Shown here: piece after piece, positions 34,273-43,505 of the stretch
Layout of the letters: every line of letters starts with the position of its first letter
Numbering within the stretch: position 1 is the first letter of the stretch
Source of the DNA: Bacteroidota bacterium
GTDB lineage: Bacteria > Bacteroidota > Bacteroidia > Palsa-965
Length of the DNA: 64,000 bases
NCBI GenBank assembly: GCA_016194975.1
Contig: JACQAM010000003.1
Coordinates: forward strand, 1-64,000
Direction of reading: 5' to 3'
Translations under genes and position numbers: made by a program
The notes under the pieces: model-generated
What the model was told of the DNA's origin: nothing
The model's input: the letters and a program-made list of their open reading frames with translations, nothing else
Database searches by the model: none

Positions 34273-36270
34273 ATGAAAAAAAAACTTACTCTATTCATCG
34301 CAGCCTGCTCATTTTCTGCGATTCCTGTGTTAGCACAGGTTTCCACGCAAACTGATAATGACATCGTGTTGGATTCTCTTGCAGGATTCCAGGTTGATGT
34401 TGCATTACAGCAATGCGGTGAAGCAAGCGACCCTGTTGAAGCAAACAACCAGATCGAACTCGCAAAACGCAATTACATCGATCAGAAATTCCATCTCGGA
34501 AAATATTCTGCCGGATATACTCCTCCGAATCTGAAACAGAATAATCCTTCCTATCCGGATGTAGCTTGTGATAACGTCGATTTTGAATTAGGTGATTTTA
34601 CAGGTTGGGCAGGAGCGATCGGTGACAATACCGTGAGTTCACTCGGCCCTCTTCAGTCTCAAACTCCTGGTATTTTCACTATGGGATTGAATGCTGCGCT
34701 CAGCAATTCTTCTGCGCGTCATACTATTGTTTCAAATGCTTTTGGTCCCGATCCTTATGGCGGATTTCCTGTTGTACCAACAGGTGGCGGAATTTATGCT
34801 GCAAGAATGGGAGGCACCACACCAAACTACCAGGGAGAAATTCTCGAACAAACTTTTATTGTGGGCCCGAATTCTACAAGTTTTGCTTACCAGTATGCTT
34901 GTGTGCTTTGGAGCGGAGGACACCAACCGAGTTGGCAACCTTATATGCGTATTGAAGTGCTCGATCCAAGCGGACAACCGATTAATTCATGCACACAGCT
35001 TTATGTGGTTGCAGGAACTTCCGCAACTATAAATGGATTTTTCCAGTATGCTCCTGACACTACTATTTATTATAAACCGTGGACAACAGTGAACTTTGAC
35101 TTATCTGCTTATCTCAATCAGCAGGTGACTGTTCGTTTCACTGTTGCAGGATGTACGCAGAGTGGCCATTGGGGATATGCTTATGTAGATTGTGCATGTT
35201 CTTCACTCGCAGCTCAGGTTCACTTCTGCCCTGGCAATACTCAACTGATACTTACTGCACCAACCGGTTACGGTTCTTATCAGTGGCTCGATCCGAATCA
35301 TACTCCTATCAACGGCGCAACGAATGATACATTGATCGTAAGCAATCCAACCGTTGGAGATACTTTCTATGTTTATCTCGTTTCTTCGGTGGACACAAGT
35401 TGTCATAATACTCTTCCGGTTGCTCTTGAGTACACTCATATTTTCCCGAACGCCACAGCCACGCCTGCGAGTTGTTGGCGTTTCTCAGATGGTACACTGG
35501 CCGCAAGTGCCACAATGGGAATTCCTCCTTACACCTACGCGTGGAATACAACTCCACCTGCAAGTACGGCCAATGTTACCAATGTACCACCCGGCACTTA
35601 CATCGTTAATCTCACCGACTCGCTGGGTTGTACTGATTTCGATACGGTCACGGTTAATGAACCGGCGCGATTAGACACGTCAAATATTATTTATGATTTC
35701 TGTCCGGGTGATCCTGATATCAAACTCATCGCTCCTTCCGGTTACCAGAATTATACCTGGATCGGTCCGAATTCAGATACACTTGCTTACCTCAGTTCTT
35801 CGAATACAATCACTGTAACGGGTCCGCAGATAGGTGCTGAATATATGTGTGTGCTCTGGTCACCGCCCGCTTGTCCGATCTACGATAGTATTATTCTGAA
35901 TCTGAATCCGCCAGTAAACTTCTTCAACCCGGATACAACTGTGAACGTGTTCACGCCTAACGGCGACATGAAGAATGATTTCTTCTACCCGTATTATGAT
36001 CAGACGGTAGCGAACCAGACTTCAACCACGAATTCTACTCCTGCTTATGATTTCCGTTATCTCTACATTGATGTTTACGAGATATGGATCTATGACCGCT
36101 GGGGCAACCAGGTTTTCTACTCCAATGATTACAATATTGGTTGGGATGGAAAAGCGCACGGCAAAGATTGTACAGAAGGCGTTTACTATTGGGTAACGAA
36201 AATGACATCGCGCTGCAAACCGGGAATGGCTCCAATAGAAAATCACGGATTCGTTCACGTCATCAGGTAA
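34273..36270 (+). CDS. Secreted protein with T9SS type-B (gliding-motility-associated) C-terminal domain
   Basis: A 665-residue surface protein with a signal peptide (MKKKLTLFIAACSFSAIPVL), an N-terminal lectin/jelly-roll-like region (DFELGDFTGWAGAIGDN, IEVLDPSGQPIN) of the kind seen in secreted Bacteroidota proteins, Ig-like and SprB-like modules near 380-470 (PPYTYAWNTTPPAS), and a C-terminal CHU_C/type-B sorting domain (NVFTPNGDMKNDFF, EIWIYDRWGNQVFYS, GWDGKAHGKDCTEGVYYWV). It would be exported by the PorT-dependent system. Adhesion is a likely role. A terminator lies just downstream. Confidence 0.87.
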   Translation: MKKKLTLFIAACSFSAIPVLAQVSTQTDNDIVLDSLAGFQVDVALQQCGEASDPVEANNQIELAKRNYIDQKFHLGKYSAGYTPPNLKQNNPSYPDVACDNVDFELGDFTGWAGAIGDNTVSSLGPLQSQTPGIFTMGLNAALSNSSARHTIVSNAFGPDPYGGFPVVPTGGGIYAARMGGTTPNYQGEILEQTFIVGPNSTSFAYQYACVLWSGGHQPSWQPYMRIEVLDPSGQPINSCTQLYVVAGTSATINGFFQYAPDTTIYYKPWTTVNFDLSAYLNQQVTVRFTVAGCTQSGHWGYAYVDCACSSLAAQVHFCPGNTQLILTAPTGYGSYQWLDPNHTPINGATNDTLIVSNPTVGDTFYVYLVSSVDTSCHNTLPVALEYTHIFPNATATPASCWRFSDGTLAASATMGIPPYTYAWNTTPPASTANVTNVPPGTYIVNLTDSLGCTDFDTVTVNEPARLDTSNIIYDFCPGDPDIKLIAPSGYQNYTWIGPNSDTLAYLSSSNTITVTGPQIGAEYMCVLWSPPACPIYDSIILNLNPPVNFFNPDTTVNVFTPNGDMKNDFFYPYYDQTVANQTSTTNSTPAYDFRYLYIDVYEIWIYDRWGNQVFYSNDYNIGWDGKAHGKDCTEGVYYWVTKMTSRCKPGMAPIENHGFVHVIR

Positions 36271-36282
36271 AAATACTTTTCT

Positions 36283-36316
36283 AAAGCCCGGCCTCCAAAG
36301 CCGGGTTTTATTTTTG
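36283..36316 (+). terminator. Terminator after the T9SS type-B protein gene
   Basis: The stem CCCGGC/GCCGGG with a 7-base loop is followed by TTTTATTTTT, 13 bases after the stop codon. Confidence 0.75.
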
Positions 36317-36328
36317 CATGGATATTTT

Positions 36329-36356
36329 TTTAGACAAGTCTAAATTATTATTTTTG
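36329..36356 (+). promoter_or_regulatory. MntR-type operator overlapping the mntR promoter
   Basis: The palindrome TTTAGAC-AA-GTCTAAA (36329-36344) is a perfect 7-bp inverted repeat of the kind bound by DtxR/MntR dimers. It lies directly before a TATTTTTG -7 box (36349-36356), between the -33 and -7 positions, where a bound repressor would block polymerase. Metal-dependent autoregulation of mntR-mntH is the natural inference. Confidence 0.65.
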
Positions 36357-36373
36357 TTAACTGAAATATTGAA

Positions 36374-37042
36374 ATGTCACATTCCGAAGAAAACTATCTC
36401 AAGGCGATCTGGAAACTCGTTGCAAAGAACGGCGAACCGGTCAGTACGAATGATATTGCCGCTATCGTGAGTACGAAGGCAGCTTCCGTTACCGATATGC
36501 TGAAAAAACTTTCTGAGAAAAAACTCATACGCTATAAACCCTATCGCGGCGTTTCACTTACCGGGAAAGGATTTTCTGTTGCAATAGAAGTAGTGCGAAA
36601 ACACCGGCTCTGGGAAGTTTTCCTCGTCGAACAACTCGGTTACAAATGGGATGAAGTGCATGATATTGCCGAACAACTTGAGCATATTCACTCTTCTTCA
36701 CTTACAGAAAAACTCGATGCTTACCTCGGTTTCCCGAAAACAGATCCGCATGGAGATCTTATTCCCGATAGCGAAGGAAAATTTCCGGACAACCGGAGTG
36801 TTCTTCTTTCAGAATTGCGCGCCGGCGACAAAGGCGTTGTGACCGGCGTAACAGAAGACAATCCTGTTTTTCTCCGCCACCTCGATAAAACCGGGACGCG
36901 GATTGGTAGTGCATTTGAAATAAAAAATATCGTTGAATACGATCGCTCCATAGTGGTCCGAATCAACAGAAAAAAAATCCACATGAGCCCGCAGATCACA
37001 AAAAATATTCTCGTTAAAAAAACAAGATCTGCTTCCCGATGA
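36374..37042 (+). CDS. mntR: DtxR/MntR-family metal-dependent repressor
   Basis: A 222-residue regulator with an N-terminal winged helix (SEENYLKAIWKLVAKNGEPV, AASVTDMLKKLSEKKLI), the metal and dimer domain (VRKHRLWEVFLVEQLGYKWDEVHDIAEQLEHI, with His and Glu ligands), and a C-terminal FeoA/SH3-like domain (LSELRAGDKGVVTGV). It senses Mn or Fe and represses uptake genes. Its stop overlaps the transporter start by 4 bases, so the two are co-translated, and a palindromic operator precedes it. Confidence 0.92.
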   Translation: MSHSEENYLKAIWKLVAKNGEPVSTNDIAAIVSTKAASVTDMLKKLSEKKLIRYKPYRGVSLTGKGFSVAIEVVRKHRLWEVFLVEQLGYKWDEVHDIAEQLEHIHSSSLTEKLDAYLGFPKTDPHGDLIPDSEGKFPDNRSVLLSELRAGDKGVVTGVTEDNPVFLRHLDKTGTRIGSAFEIKNIVEYDRSIVVRINRKKIHMSPQITKNILVKKTRSASR

Positions 37043-38934
37043 AATACAGTTCGCAAAATAGTAATTCACTCGGCGACGTTCATCAAACCATTGATGCTTC
37101 TGTGAAAAGAACCGGGTGGAAAAAATTCGCTGCATTCTTTGGCCCCGCTTATCTCGTGAGTGTCGGTTACATGGATCCGGGAAACTGGGCCACAGATATT
37201 GCCGGCGGAAGTAAATATGGTTTCACTTTATTGTGGGTGCTTGTCGTTTCAAACTTCATGGCACTGCTGTTGCAAAGCTTAAGCGCCCGGCTCGGATTGG
37301 TAACAGGGCTTGATCTCGCGCAGGCAACACGCGCACATTATCCGCGCACGATCAATTTTGTACTCTGGATATTTGCCGAGATCGCGATCGCCGCCTGCGA
37401 TCTTGCTGAAGTTCTTGGTATGGCGCTCGGTTTAAAATTACTTTTTGGTTTGCCAATGATCGCCGGAGTTCTCATCACATTTTTCGACACGTTCCTCCTG
37501 CTCGCTTTGCAGCGATTCGGAATAAGAAGAATGGAAGCATTCATCATCGGACTCATTAGTGTGATCGGCCTTGCATTCATTGCAGAATTATTTCTTGCTA
37601 AACCTTCTGCACACGATATCATTGGCGGACTCAAGCCAGTGATCCCCGATTCATTTGCATTGTACATTACGATCAGCATCATTGGTGCAACAGTGATGCC
37701 GCATAATTTGTACCTGCATTCCGCACTCGTGCAAACGCGGAAGATCGATCGTTCGCCGAAAGGAGTGTGGCGCGCGATACGTTATAATGTTTTCGATTCG
37801 GCGATCGCGCTTAATCTTGCTTTGTTTGTGAATGCAGCGATTCTCATTCTTGCCGCCTGCGCATTTTTTATGAAAGGAAGAACAGATGTACAAACAATAG
37901 AAGCAGCACATCCGTTACTCGCAGGTTTACTCGGTGCGAAAATTGCACCTGTTCTTTTTGCGATCGCATTGATCGCGGCAGGGCAAAGTTCAACACTTAC
38001 CGGAACACTCTCGGGCCAGATCGTGATGGAAGGTTATCTCAACATTCGTTTGCAACCGTGGATACGCCGTCTCATCACACGATTTCTCGCGATCATTCCT
38101 GCGGTGATCACGATCATGATCGCTGGAGAAAAAATGACGAACGACCTTATCATCCTCAGCCAGGTGATCCTGAGTCTTCAACTTGGATTTGCGATCATTC
38201 CGCTTATCCATTTTGTGAGCAGTAAAAAACTCATGGGAAAATTCAAAATCAATCTGCAACTCATCATTCCGGCATGGATCACCGCGGCACTGATCATCGT
38301 GCTCAATATTTTTCTTGTAAAATTTTCCATTCACGACTGGCTTTCAAAACCCGGCGATCACACGGTGATCCGTTTTCTCATTATCCCTGTTTCCATTCTT
38401 GTCGGAGGTTTATTATTGTGGATCACATTTCGTCCGCTGGTTTCCAAAGCACTTTCAGAAAAGAAAACAAAACCTCATGATGTTTCACATCTGCCGGCGA
38501 TACACGAGAATATTTCATTCAAGCGTGTGGCGATGTGTGTTGATTTTTCTGCGAGCGATGAAGTGGCCATCAGCAATGCTATTGGCCAGGGTGGAAAACA
38601 TGCAACTTACATCCTGATCCACGTAACCGAAACTGCGGGCGCGCGCGTAATGAGTGCCGAAACGGAAGACATGGAAACCACCTTCGATGAAAAAATGCTG
38701 GAGGTTTATGGAAAAAAACTACGCGAGAAAGGTTACCAGGTGGAAACCATTCTCGGTTTTGGTAATCCGAAAGAAATGATCCCGAAGATTGTGATCGAAG
38801 CAAAAAGTGATCTGCTCGTGATAGGAGCGCACGGACATAATTTTTTCAAAGACCTTCTTCTCGGAACGACTGTAGAAACTGTGCGGCACCGGATAAATAT
38901 TCCTGTTCTTATTGTAAGAAAAAGTAAACATTAG
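37039..38934 (+). CDS. mntH: Nramp-family divalent metal transporter fused to a UspA domain
   Basis: Residues ~1-470 form an Nramp transporter for Mn/Fe coupled to protons, with the substrate motifs DPGNWATD in helix 1 and MPHNLYLHSA in helix 6. Residues ~485-631 form a universal-stress-protein domain with the ATP-type loop GAHGHNFFKDLLLGTTVETV near the end. Nramp-UspA fusions are known in Bacteroidota. The added domain may sense nucleotide, but this is inference. It is controlled together with mntR. Confidence 0.92.
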   Translation: MKYSSQNSNSLGDVHQTIDASVKRTGWKKFAAFFGPAYLVSVGYMDPGNWATDIAGGSKYGFTLLWVLVVSNFMALLLQSLSARLGLVTGLDLAQATRAHYPRTINFVLWIFAEIAIAACDLAEVLGMALGLKLLFGLPMIAGVLITFFDTFLLLALQRFGIRRMEAFIIGLISVIGLAFIAELFLAKPSAHDIIGGLKPVIPDSFALYITISIIGATVMPHNLYLHSALVQTRKIDRSPKGVWRAIRYNVFDSAIALNLALFVNAAILILAACAFFMKGRTDVQTIEAAHPLLAGLLGAKIAPVLFAIALIAAGQSSTLTGTLSGQIVMEGYLNIRLQPWIRRLITRFLAIIPAVITIMIAGEKMTNDLIILSQVILSLQLGFAIIPLIHFVSSKKLMGKFKINLQLIIPAWITAALIIVLNIFLVKFSIHDWLSKPGDHTVIRFLIIPVSILVGGLLLWITFRPLVSKALSEKKTKPHDVSHLPAIHENISFKRVAMCVDFSASDEVAISNAIGQGGKHATYILIHVTETAGARVMSAETEDMETTFDEKMLEVYGKKLREKGYQVETILGFGNPKEMIPKIVIEAKSDLLVIGAHGHNFFKDLLLGTTVETVRHRINIPVLIVRKSKH

Positions 38935-39064
38935 CGGCAGGAAATAACGGCAGTAGCCAGAAAACGAGAAAAATTTACATTGAACATTTTTCAATTCCAA
39001 AAAAAATACAAAGGGTAATTTTAATCATTGCCATTCATTTTACGACTTCTACCTTAGCGCTTCA

Positions 39065-40192
39065 ATGGAAGAACAGAACAACGATAACACAGGGAACGGA
39101 ACTCCGGAAAGAAATCCGTGGTGGAAGAATTTTCTGAATGCGTTTATTCCGAAAGGCGATTACTTTTTCACTGCGATCATTCTTGATCTGAATATTCTGG
39201 TGTGGATCGCGATGTGTTTGACCGGATCAAATCCCATTGCGCCTGACTCCAATGATCTTGTTATTTGGGGAGCGAATTCGAGAAACCTGACGCTTGTTCA
39301 CGGACAAATCTGGAGAATGTTCACCTGTATGTTCGTGCATTTTGGTATCATCCATCTTGCTGCGAACATGTACGCGTTCTTTGTCATTGGAAGAATGCTT
39401 GAAACTTTCATCGGCAAATGGAGATTTTTAATTCTCTACATCTGTTCAGGATTAGGAGCAAGTGCAGTAAGCATGTGGTGGCACGAAGATTCTGTTGCAG
39501 TTGGTGCATCGGGCGCCATCTTCGGAACATTCGGGGTTTTTGCAGCGTTACTCACAACGGATCTTATCAATAAAGAAGTTCGCGGAAGAATGCTGAGAGG
39601 AATGTTGCAGGCGATAGGAATTAATTTACTCATCGGCCTTTCGTGGCACATTGATAATTCTGCGCACATCGGCGGACTTATTACCGGAACCATTGGAGGA
39701 TATCTCATTTATTTCGATCTTAAAAAATTCTATTACCAGAAGATCAACAGTCACACTTTTGTTTTTTTATCGGCTGTGATCACCTTTATCGGTATTCTTA
39801 TTTTTCGTTTCATAACTCCGCTTGGCGGCGATGTGGAATCGCTGATGCTTCACTTCGAACAAACGGAAACATCAGCGCAGCATTATCTTATTGCTCATAC
39901 GAATGAACAGCTTCTTGAAAATGTAGAGAAGAATTTCATTCAGCCCTGGCAGCGTTGCCGCGCCATTGCCGATTCGCTCGAAGGAAAAAATGATATTACC
40001 GACAGTGCACGGATTTATTTTCACGGCCTTGGCGCTTATGCAGAAATGAAATTGAATGCCGGCGATTATTTTCTCAAAGCAAAAAAAGAAAAAAACAGTT
40101 CTTTCATTGACAGCGCATACAATTTGAACCGTAAGGCAGATGAGGTCAGAAAAAAAATGTTGCTGCTAAATTTTGAAACGGAATCAAAATAA
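39065..40192 (+). CDS. Rhomboid-family intramembrane serine protease
   Basis: A 375-residue membrane protease with the rhomboid signature set: HFGIIHLAANMYAFFVIGRMLE (HxxxN), the catalytic Ser in VAVGASGAIFG (~S149), and the catalytic His in DNSAHIGGLITG (~H200). About six or seven membrane helices are visible, followed by a ~130-residue soluble C-terminal tail with helical repeats. It cuts membrane proteins within the bilayer. Substrates are unknown. A TACCTTAG -7-like box at 39050-39057, with TTG 19 bases upstream, is its probable promoter. Confidence 0.92.
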   Translation: MEEQNNDNTGNGTPERNPWWKNFLNAFIPKGDYFFTAIILDLNILVWIAMCLTGSNPIAPDSNDLVIWGANSRNLTLVHGQIWRMFTCMFVHFGIIHLAANMYAFFVIGRMLETFIGKWRFLILYICSGLGASAVSMWWHEDSVAVGASGAIFGTFGVFAALLTTDLINKEVRGRMLRGMLQAIGINLLIGLSWHIDNSAHIGGLITGTIGGYLIYFDLKKFYYQKINSHTFVFLSAVITFIGILIFRFITPLGGDVESLMLHFEQTETSAQHYLIAHTNEQLLENVEKNFIQPWQRCRAIADSLEGKNDITDSARIYFHGLGAYAEMKLNAGDYFLKAKKEKNSSFIDSAYNLNRKADEVRKKMLLLNFETESK

Positions 40193-40212
40193 CGCGAAAA
40201 AAAATCTGAAAT

Positions 40213-42507
40213 TTATTTTACTGAATCCGCTTTCTCTATTTTCTTCATCTTCGCATCTACGTCATCCACCAGATATTCGCCGCCTAAACGGGATTTCTGA
40301 ATCCCGAACAAATGATAAGCAAGTAATTTTCCTGCAAAACTATATTCGAAATCCTCTACATGGAATGATCCTTCCAACGGGTTTGAATCACCGATGGCAG
40401 AAGTGTGTGCGCCTTCCACGCTGTAATGAATATCCATTCCATCTTTCTTCACATCGAATTCCACGTGCACAACAGGAACATCAGAACGATTGCTGAAATC
40501 GATGGAGCATTCTTTCAATTGACGAATACAATTGCTGGCGGGATCATTTTTCTCACCGGCTTTCGAACCCCAGATGAGAATGGCCGCGAATAAAATGAAG
40601 AGCGTTGTTATTCCATAAACAAATTTCATTTTAATTTTCACACGGCCGGAACTAACGAGATAATACATTACAATTCCACCGAGTAATCCAATGCAACCAA
40701 AGAACCATCCGAATTTTCCAACTGCACTCACTCCTGAATCATTGATGTCGTTGCTGATGTCGAGATTGAATTTCATTTTTACATCGGAGAACGGAACGAG
40801 TTGTGGAAATGCTTCATACATTTTTCTCGTGTAGTAATAACGATCATCAGCGTTTGAAGTGGTGAGTGCAATTCCTTCGCACGCACGCGCGTAAAGCAAT
40901 TTGTTGTATTCGTCATCAATATCCGGATCGTCGAGCACCTGGTTGAAATAATCCAGCGCCTTTGCATTGTCTCCTTCTGATGCATAAAGTTTTCCCAGAA
41001 AATATTTATAATATTTTTTGATGAGCGGACGTTTGTCTTTCTCCAGGAGATCAGAATAGAATTTGATGAAATAATCTGTTCCGAATCCATCGATCACGGT
41101 CCACACTTCATCAAAGTTGATGAGATTCTCACTCGAGAATATCGGGTAGATGACCTGCGCACGCTCGGGATTTGCGGCGACCATAGAAGCAAGAACAAGT
41201 TTCAGTTCACGGTTCTTCACAGAATATTCAAAAAGTTTCCACCAGTTAACCGGGTTGAACCAGAAATACCATTGATCATTCTCGAATAAATATTCTCTTT
41301 CAAAACGCAACTGATTGGAATAATTCAGCGTCATCACTGCGAGATTGTACTGTTCTTTTCCCCACGTGGTAGAAATATGTAGCTCGTCAAAATTTTGCGC
41401 TTTAATATTCCGCTGTTCACTTTCAGCCGTTAGTCCTTCATAATACAACGCACGTGCAAGTCCGATGGAATGCCATCCGAAACCGGGAGTCGATCCCTGC
41501 TTTTCGATCACCTGGCTGAGCAAAGTGTCGGCGAGATCAGGACGCGCACGGAACTCATCGAGATTGCCGCGCATATAATAAAATTCGCGCGTACGTTTTT
41601 CGGAAGTTCCTTCCCGTTGTTCTGCTTCATGAAAATAATCGTCGGCCGTTTTAAAATCTCCCAATGCATATTTGAATTCTGCATAATTGTTACTGCTGTA
41701 ATAACCGGTGCGGAGAAGAATGTCGTAATAATAATTCGCGGAATCGATATTGAGTTTGTAATCGAAGAGTATCGCTTTGTAATGATAAACGTAGAGGTAT
41801 TGCTGGTTGATGAACGTTGCATCGAAGATCCCCACATTCAGTTCTGCATTCTGCTGGTAAGTGGTGATCGCAGAATCGAGATACATCATCGCAACAGAAT
41901 CATTGGCAGCGACAGAATTTTTCAGGAATTTAAAATTCTTCGAAGTATAAACACGATTCCTGTGATAGATCCACGCCATCGTGTTGTACGTATCTATCCC
42001 GTTTTCATACTGCAATCTTTTGTCGCGCACATGTTCGAGCACTGCAAACGCTTTGTCCGGCTCATCAATATTCTGGTAACTCTGTTCGAGCCAATAAGCG
42101 ATCGTACAATAATCATTCTGGAGCGGACTCACTTTTAAATAACTGAAAAGGTCATTCGTGCGTGTACGCAACTGCGCATCGAATTCTTTTTCCATCAGTC
42201 GCATTGCATTCGAAAGCGGAACAACGACCTGTGTGAAACCGAGTTTATCATTCGCACGATAAAAATGAAACGCACCCATATACATATAGCCAACGTAATA
42301 CGATGTGTCCATCCGGATGAATTCCCTCGCCTTCTCCAGCGTTTTTTCGTCTTCGTAAGAAAGTGAACGCCGGTCGGCATCGATCTGTTCGCGCACGGAT
42401 TGCGCACGCATCACCTGCGGAAAAAAAATAATTGCCACACTCATCATTGCTATACAACGACAATCAGATAAAATAAACAGCAATATTTTTTTCAACGCAG
42501 TTCTCAT
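40213..42507 (-). CDS. TPR-rich membrane protein, last gene of the DUF58-transglutaminase-MoxR operon
   Basis: A 764-residue unknown. After an N-terminal signal or membrane segment (MMSVAIIFFPQVMRAQ), residues ~40-600 are helical repeats of TPR type (DKAFAVLEHVRDKRLQYENG, YAEFKYALGDFKTADDYFHE, LGKLYASEGDNAKALDYFNQ). Two membrane helices follow near 620-665 (FGWFFGCIGLLGGIVMYYLV, MKFVYGITTLFILFAAILIW), and then a ~110-residue beta-rich domain. It overlaps moxR by 4 bases, so its production is coupled to the ATPase. A scaffold role for the MoxR system is an inference. Confidence 0.8.
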   Translation of the reverse strand: MRTALKKILLFILSDCRCIAMMSVAIIFFPQVMRAQSVREQIDADRRSLSYEDEKTLEKAREFIRMDTSYYVGYMYMGAFHFYRANDKLGFTQVVVPLSNAMRLMEKEFDAQLRTRTNDLFSYLKVSPLQNDYCTIAYWLEQSYQNIDEPDKAFAVLEHVRDKRLQYENGIDTYNTMAWIYHRNRVYTSKNFKFLKNSVAANDSVAMMYLDSAITTYQQNAELNVGIFDATFINQQYLYVYHYKAILFDYKLNIDSANYYYDILLRTGYYSSNNYAEFKYALGDFKTADDYFHEAEQREGTSEKRTREFYYMRGNLDEFRARPDLADTLLSQVIEKQGSTPGFGWHSIGLARALYYEGLTAESEQRNIKAQNFDELHISTTWGKEQYNLAVMTLNYSNQLRFEREYLFENDQWYFWFNPVNWWKLFEYSVKNRELKLVLASMVAANPERAQVIYPIFSSENLINFDEVWTVIDGFGTDYFIKFYSDLLEKDKRPLIKKYYKYFLGKLYASEGDNAKALDYFNQVLDDPDIDDEYNKLLYARACEGIALTTSNADDRYYYTRKMYEAFPQLVPFSDVKMKFNLDISNDINDSGVSAVGKFGWFFGCIGLLGGIVMYYLVSSGRVKIKMKFVYGITTLFILFAAILIWGSKAGEKNDPASNCIRQLKECSIDFSNRSDVPVVHVEFDVKKDGMDIHYSVEGAHTSAIGDSNPLEGSFHVEDFEYSFAGKLLAYHLFGIQKSRLGGEYLVDDVDAKMKKIEKADSVK

Positions 42508-43505
42508 TGAGAAATATGCAGGCGGGTGAGGCGTTCAAGTTCTTTATCGACGACCTGCGCCAGTGCAACGCGCGATGCTTCTTTATTACGGAAGATCAAA
42601 CGGTGATGAAGCACAGGGCGTGAAATGGCGCGGATATCATCTTCAATCACATAATTTCTTCCGTTCACCAGCGCCCACGATTTTAAACATTTTATGAAAG
42701 TGATTCCTCCACGCGTTGAACAACCGAGCGCGATCTCAGGGTGACGGCGCGTATTCTGCGCGATGCTCACCACGGCTTTCACAAGTTCAGGATGAACAAA
42801 AATTGCTTCCGACTGTTTCTGCAATTCCACCACATCGTGATAAGAAAGAACTTGCTTCACATTCGCTTTGATGTCGCCGATAGCGATGTAATTATTATAA
42901 ATGTCGAGTTCCACATCTTCTGTTACATAACCGAAAGAAATTTTCATGTAGAAACGATCGAGCTGTGCAGCAGGAAGCGGATACGTTCCTTCCATCTCGA
43001 TAGGGTTCTGCGTTGCGATCGCGAAAAATAATTTATCGAGATGCCAGGTGCGATCTCCAACGGAGATCTGGTTCTCTGCCATGCACTCGAGCAACGCGCT
43101 CTGAACTTTAGGTGATGCGCGATTGATCTCATCCGCAAGAAGAATATTCGTGAAGAGCGGACCTTTTTTGAAAATGAATTCTTTTTTCGAATCATCGAAA
43201 ATATGTGAACCGATCAGATCCATCGGGAGAAGATCGGGCGTGAATTGAATCCTGCGGAAAGCAACTGTTCCTGTCACTTCCACCGGCGCTTCGTCGAGCC
43301 CGCCGGAAATGGATTGCGCAAGCGTTTTTGCAAGAACAGTTTTTCCTGCGCCCGGATTGTCTTCGAGCAGGATGTGCCCGCGCGAAAGAAGCGCAGTGAT
43401 CACAAATTTTATTTCTTTTTCTTTTCCGCGGATGATCTTACTGATGTTATCAATAAGCAGCGGAATTTTATTGGGGCCGGTTGTCGGCGCTAAGTGGTCC
43501 GTCAT
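42504..43505 (-). CDS. MoxR-family AAA+ ATPase
   Basis: With the ATG at 43505 the product has 333 residues, the usual MoxR length. Motifs: Walker A EDNPGAGKTVLAK, Walker B ILLADEINRASPKVQSALLE, sensor-type FAIATQNPIEMEGTYPLPAAQLDRF, and the C-terminal lid with the GCSTRGGITFIKCLKSWAL Arg region. MoxR ATPases act as chaperones that activate or insert metal in partner proteins, often encoded with DUF58 and transglutaminase or VWA proteins, as here. It overlaps the upstream transglutaminase gene by 38 bases. Confidence 0.94.
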   Translation of the reverse strand: MTDHLAPTTGPNKIPLLIDNISKIIRGKEKEIKFVITALLSRGHILLEDNPGAGKTVLAKTLAQSISGGLDEAPVEVTGTVAFRRIQFTPDLLPMDLIGSHIFDDSKKEFIFKKGPLFTNILLADEINRASPKVQSALLECMAENQISVGDRTWHLDKLFFAIATQNPIEMEGTYPLPAAQLDRFYMKISFGYVTEDVELDIYNNYIAIGDIKANVKQVLSYHDVVELQKQSEAIFVHPELVKAVVSIAQNTRRHPEIALGCSTRGGITFIKCLKSWALVNGRNYVIEDDIRAISRPVLHHRLIFRNKEASRVALAQVVDKELERLTRLHISQ

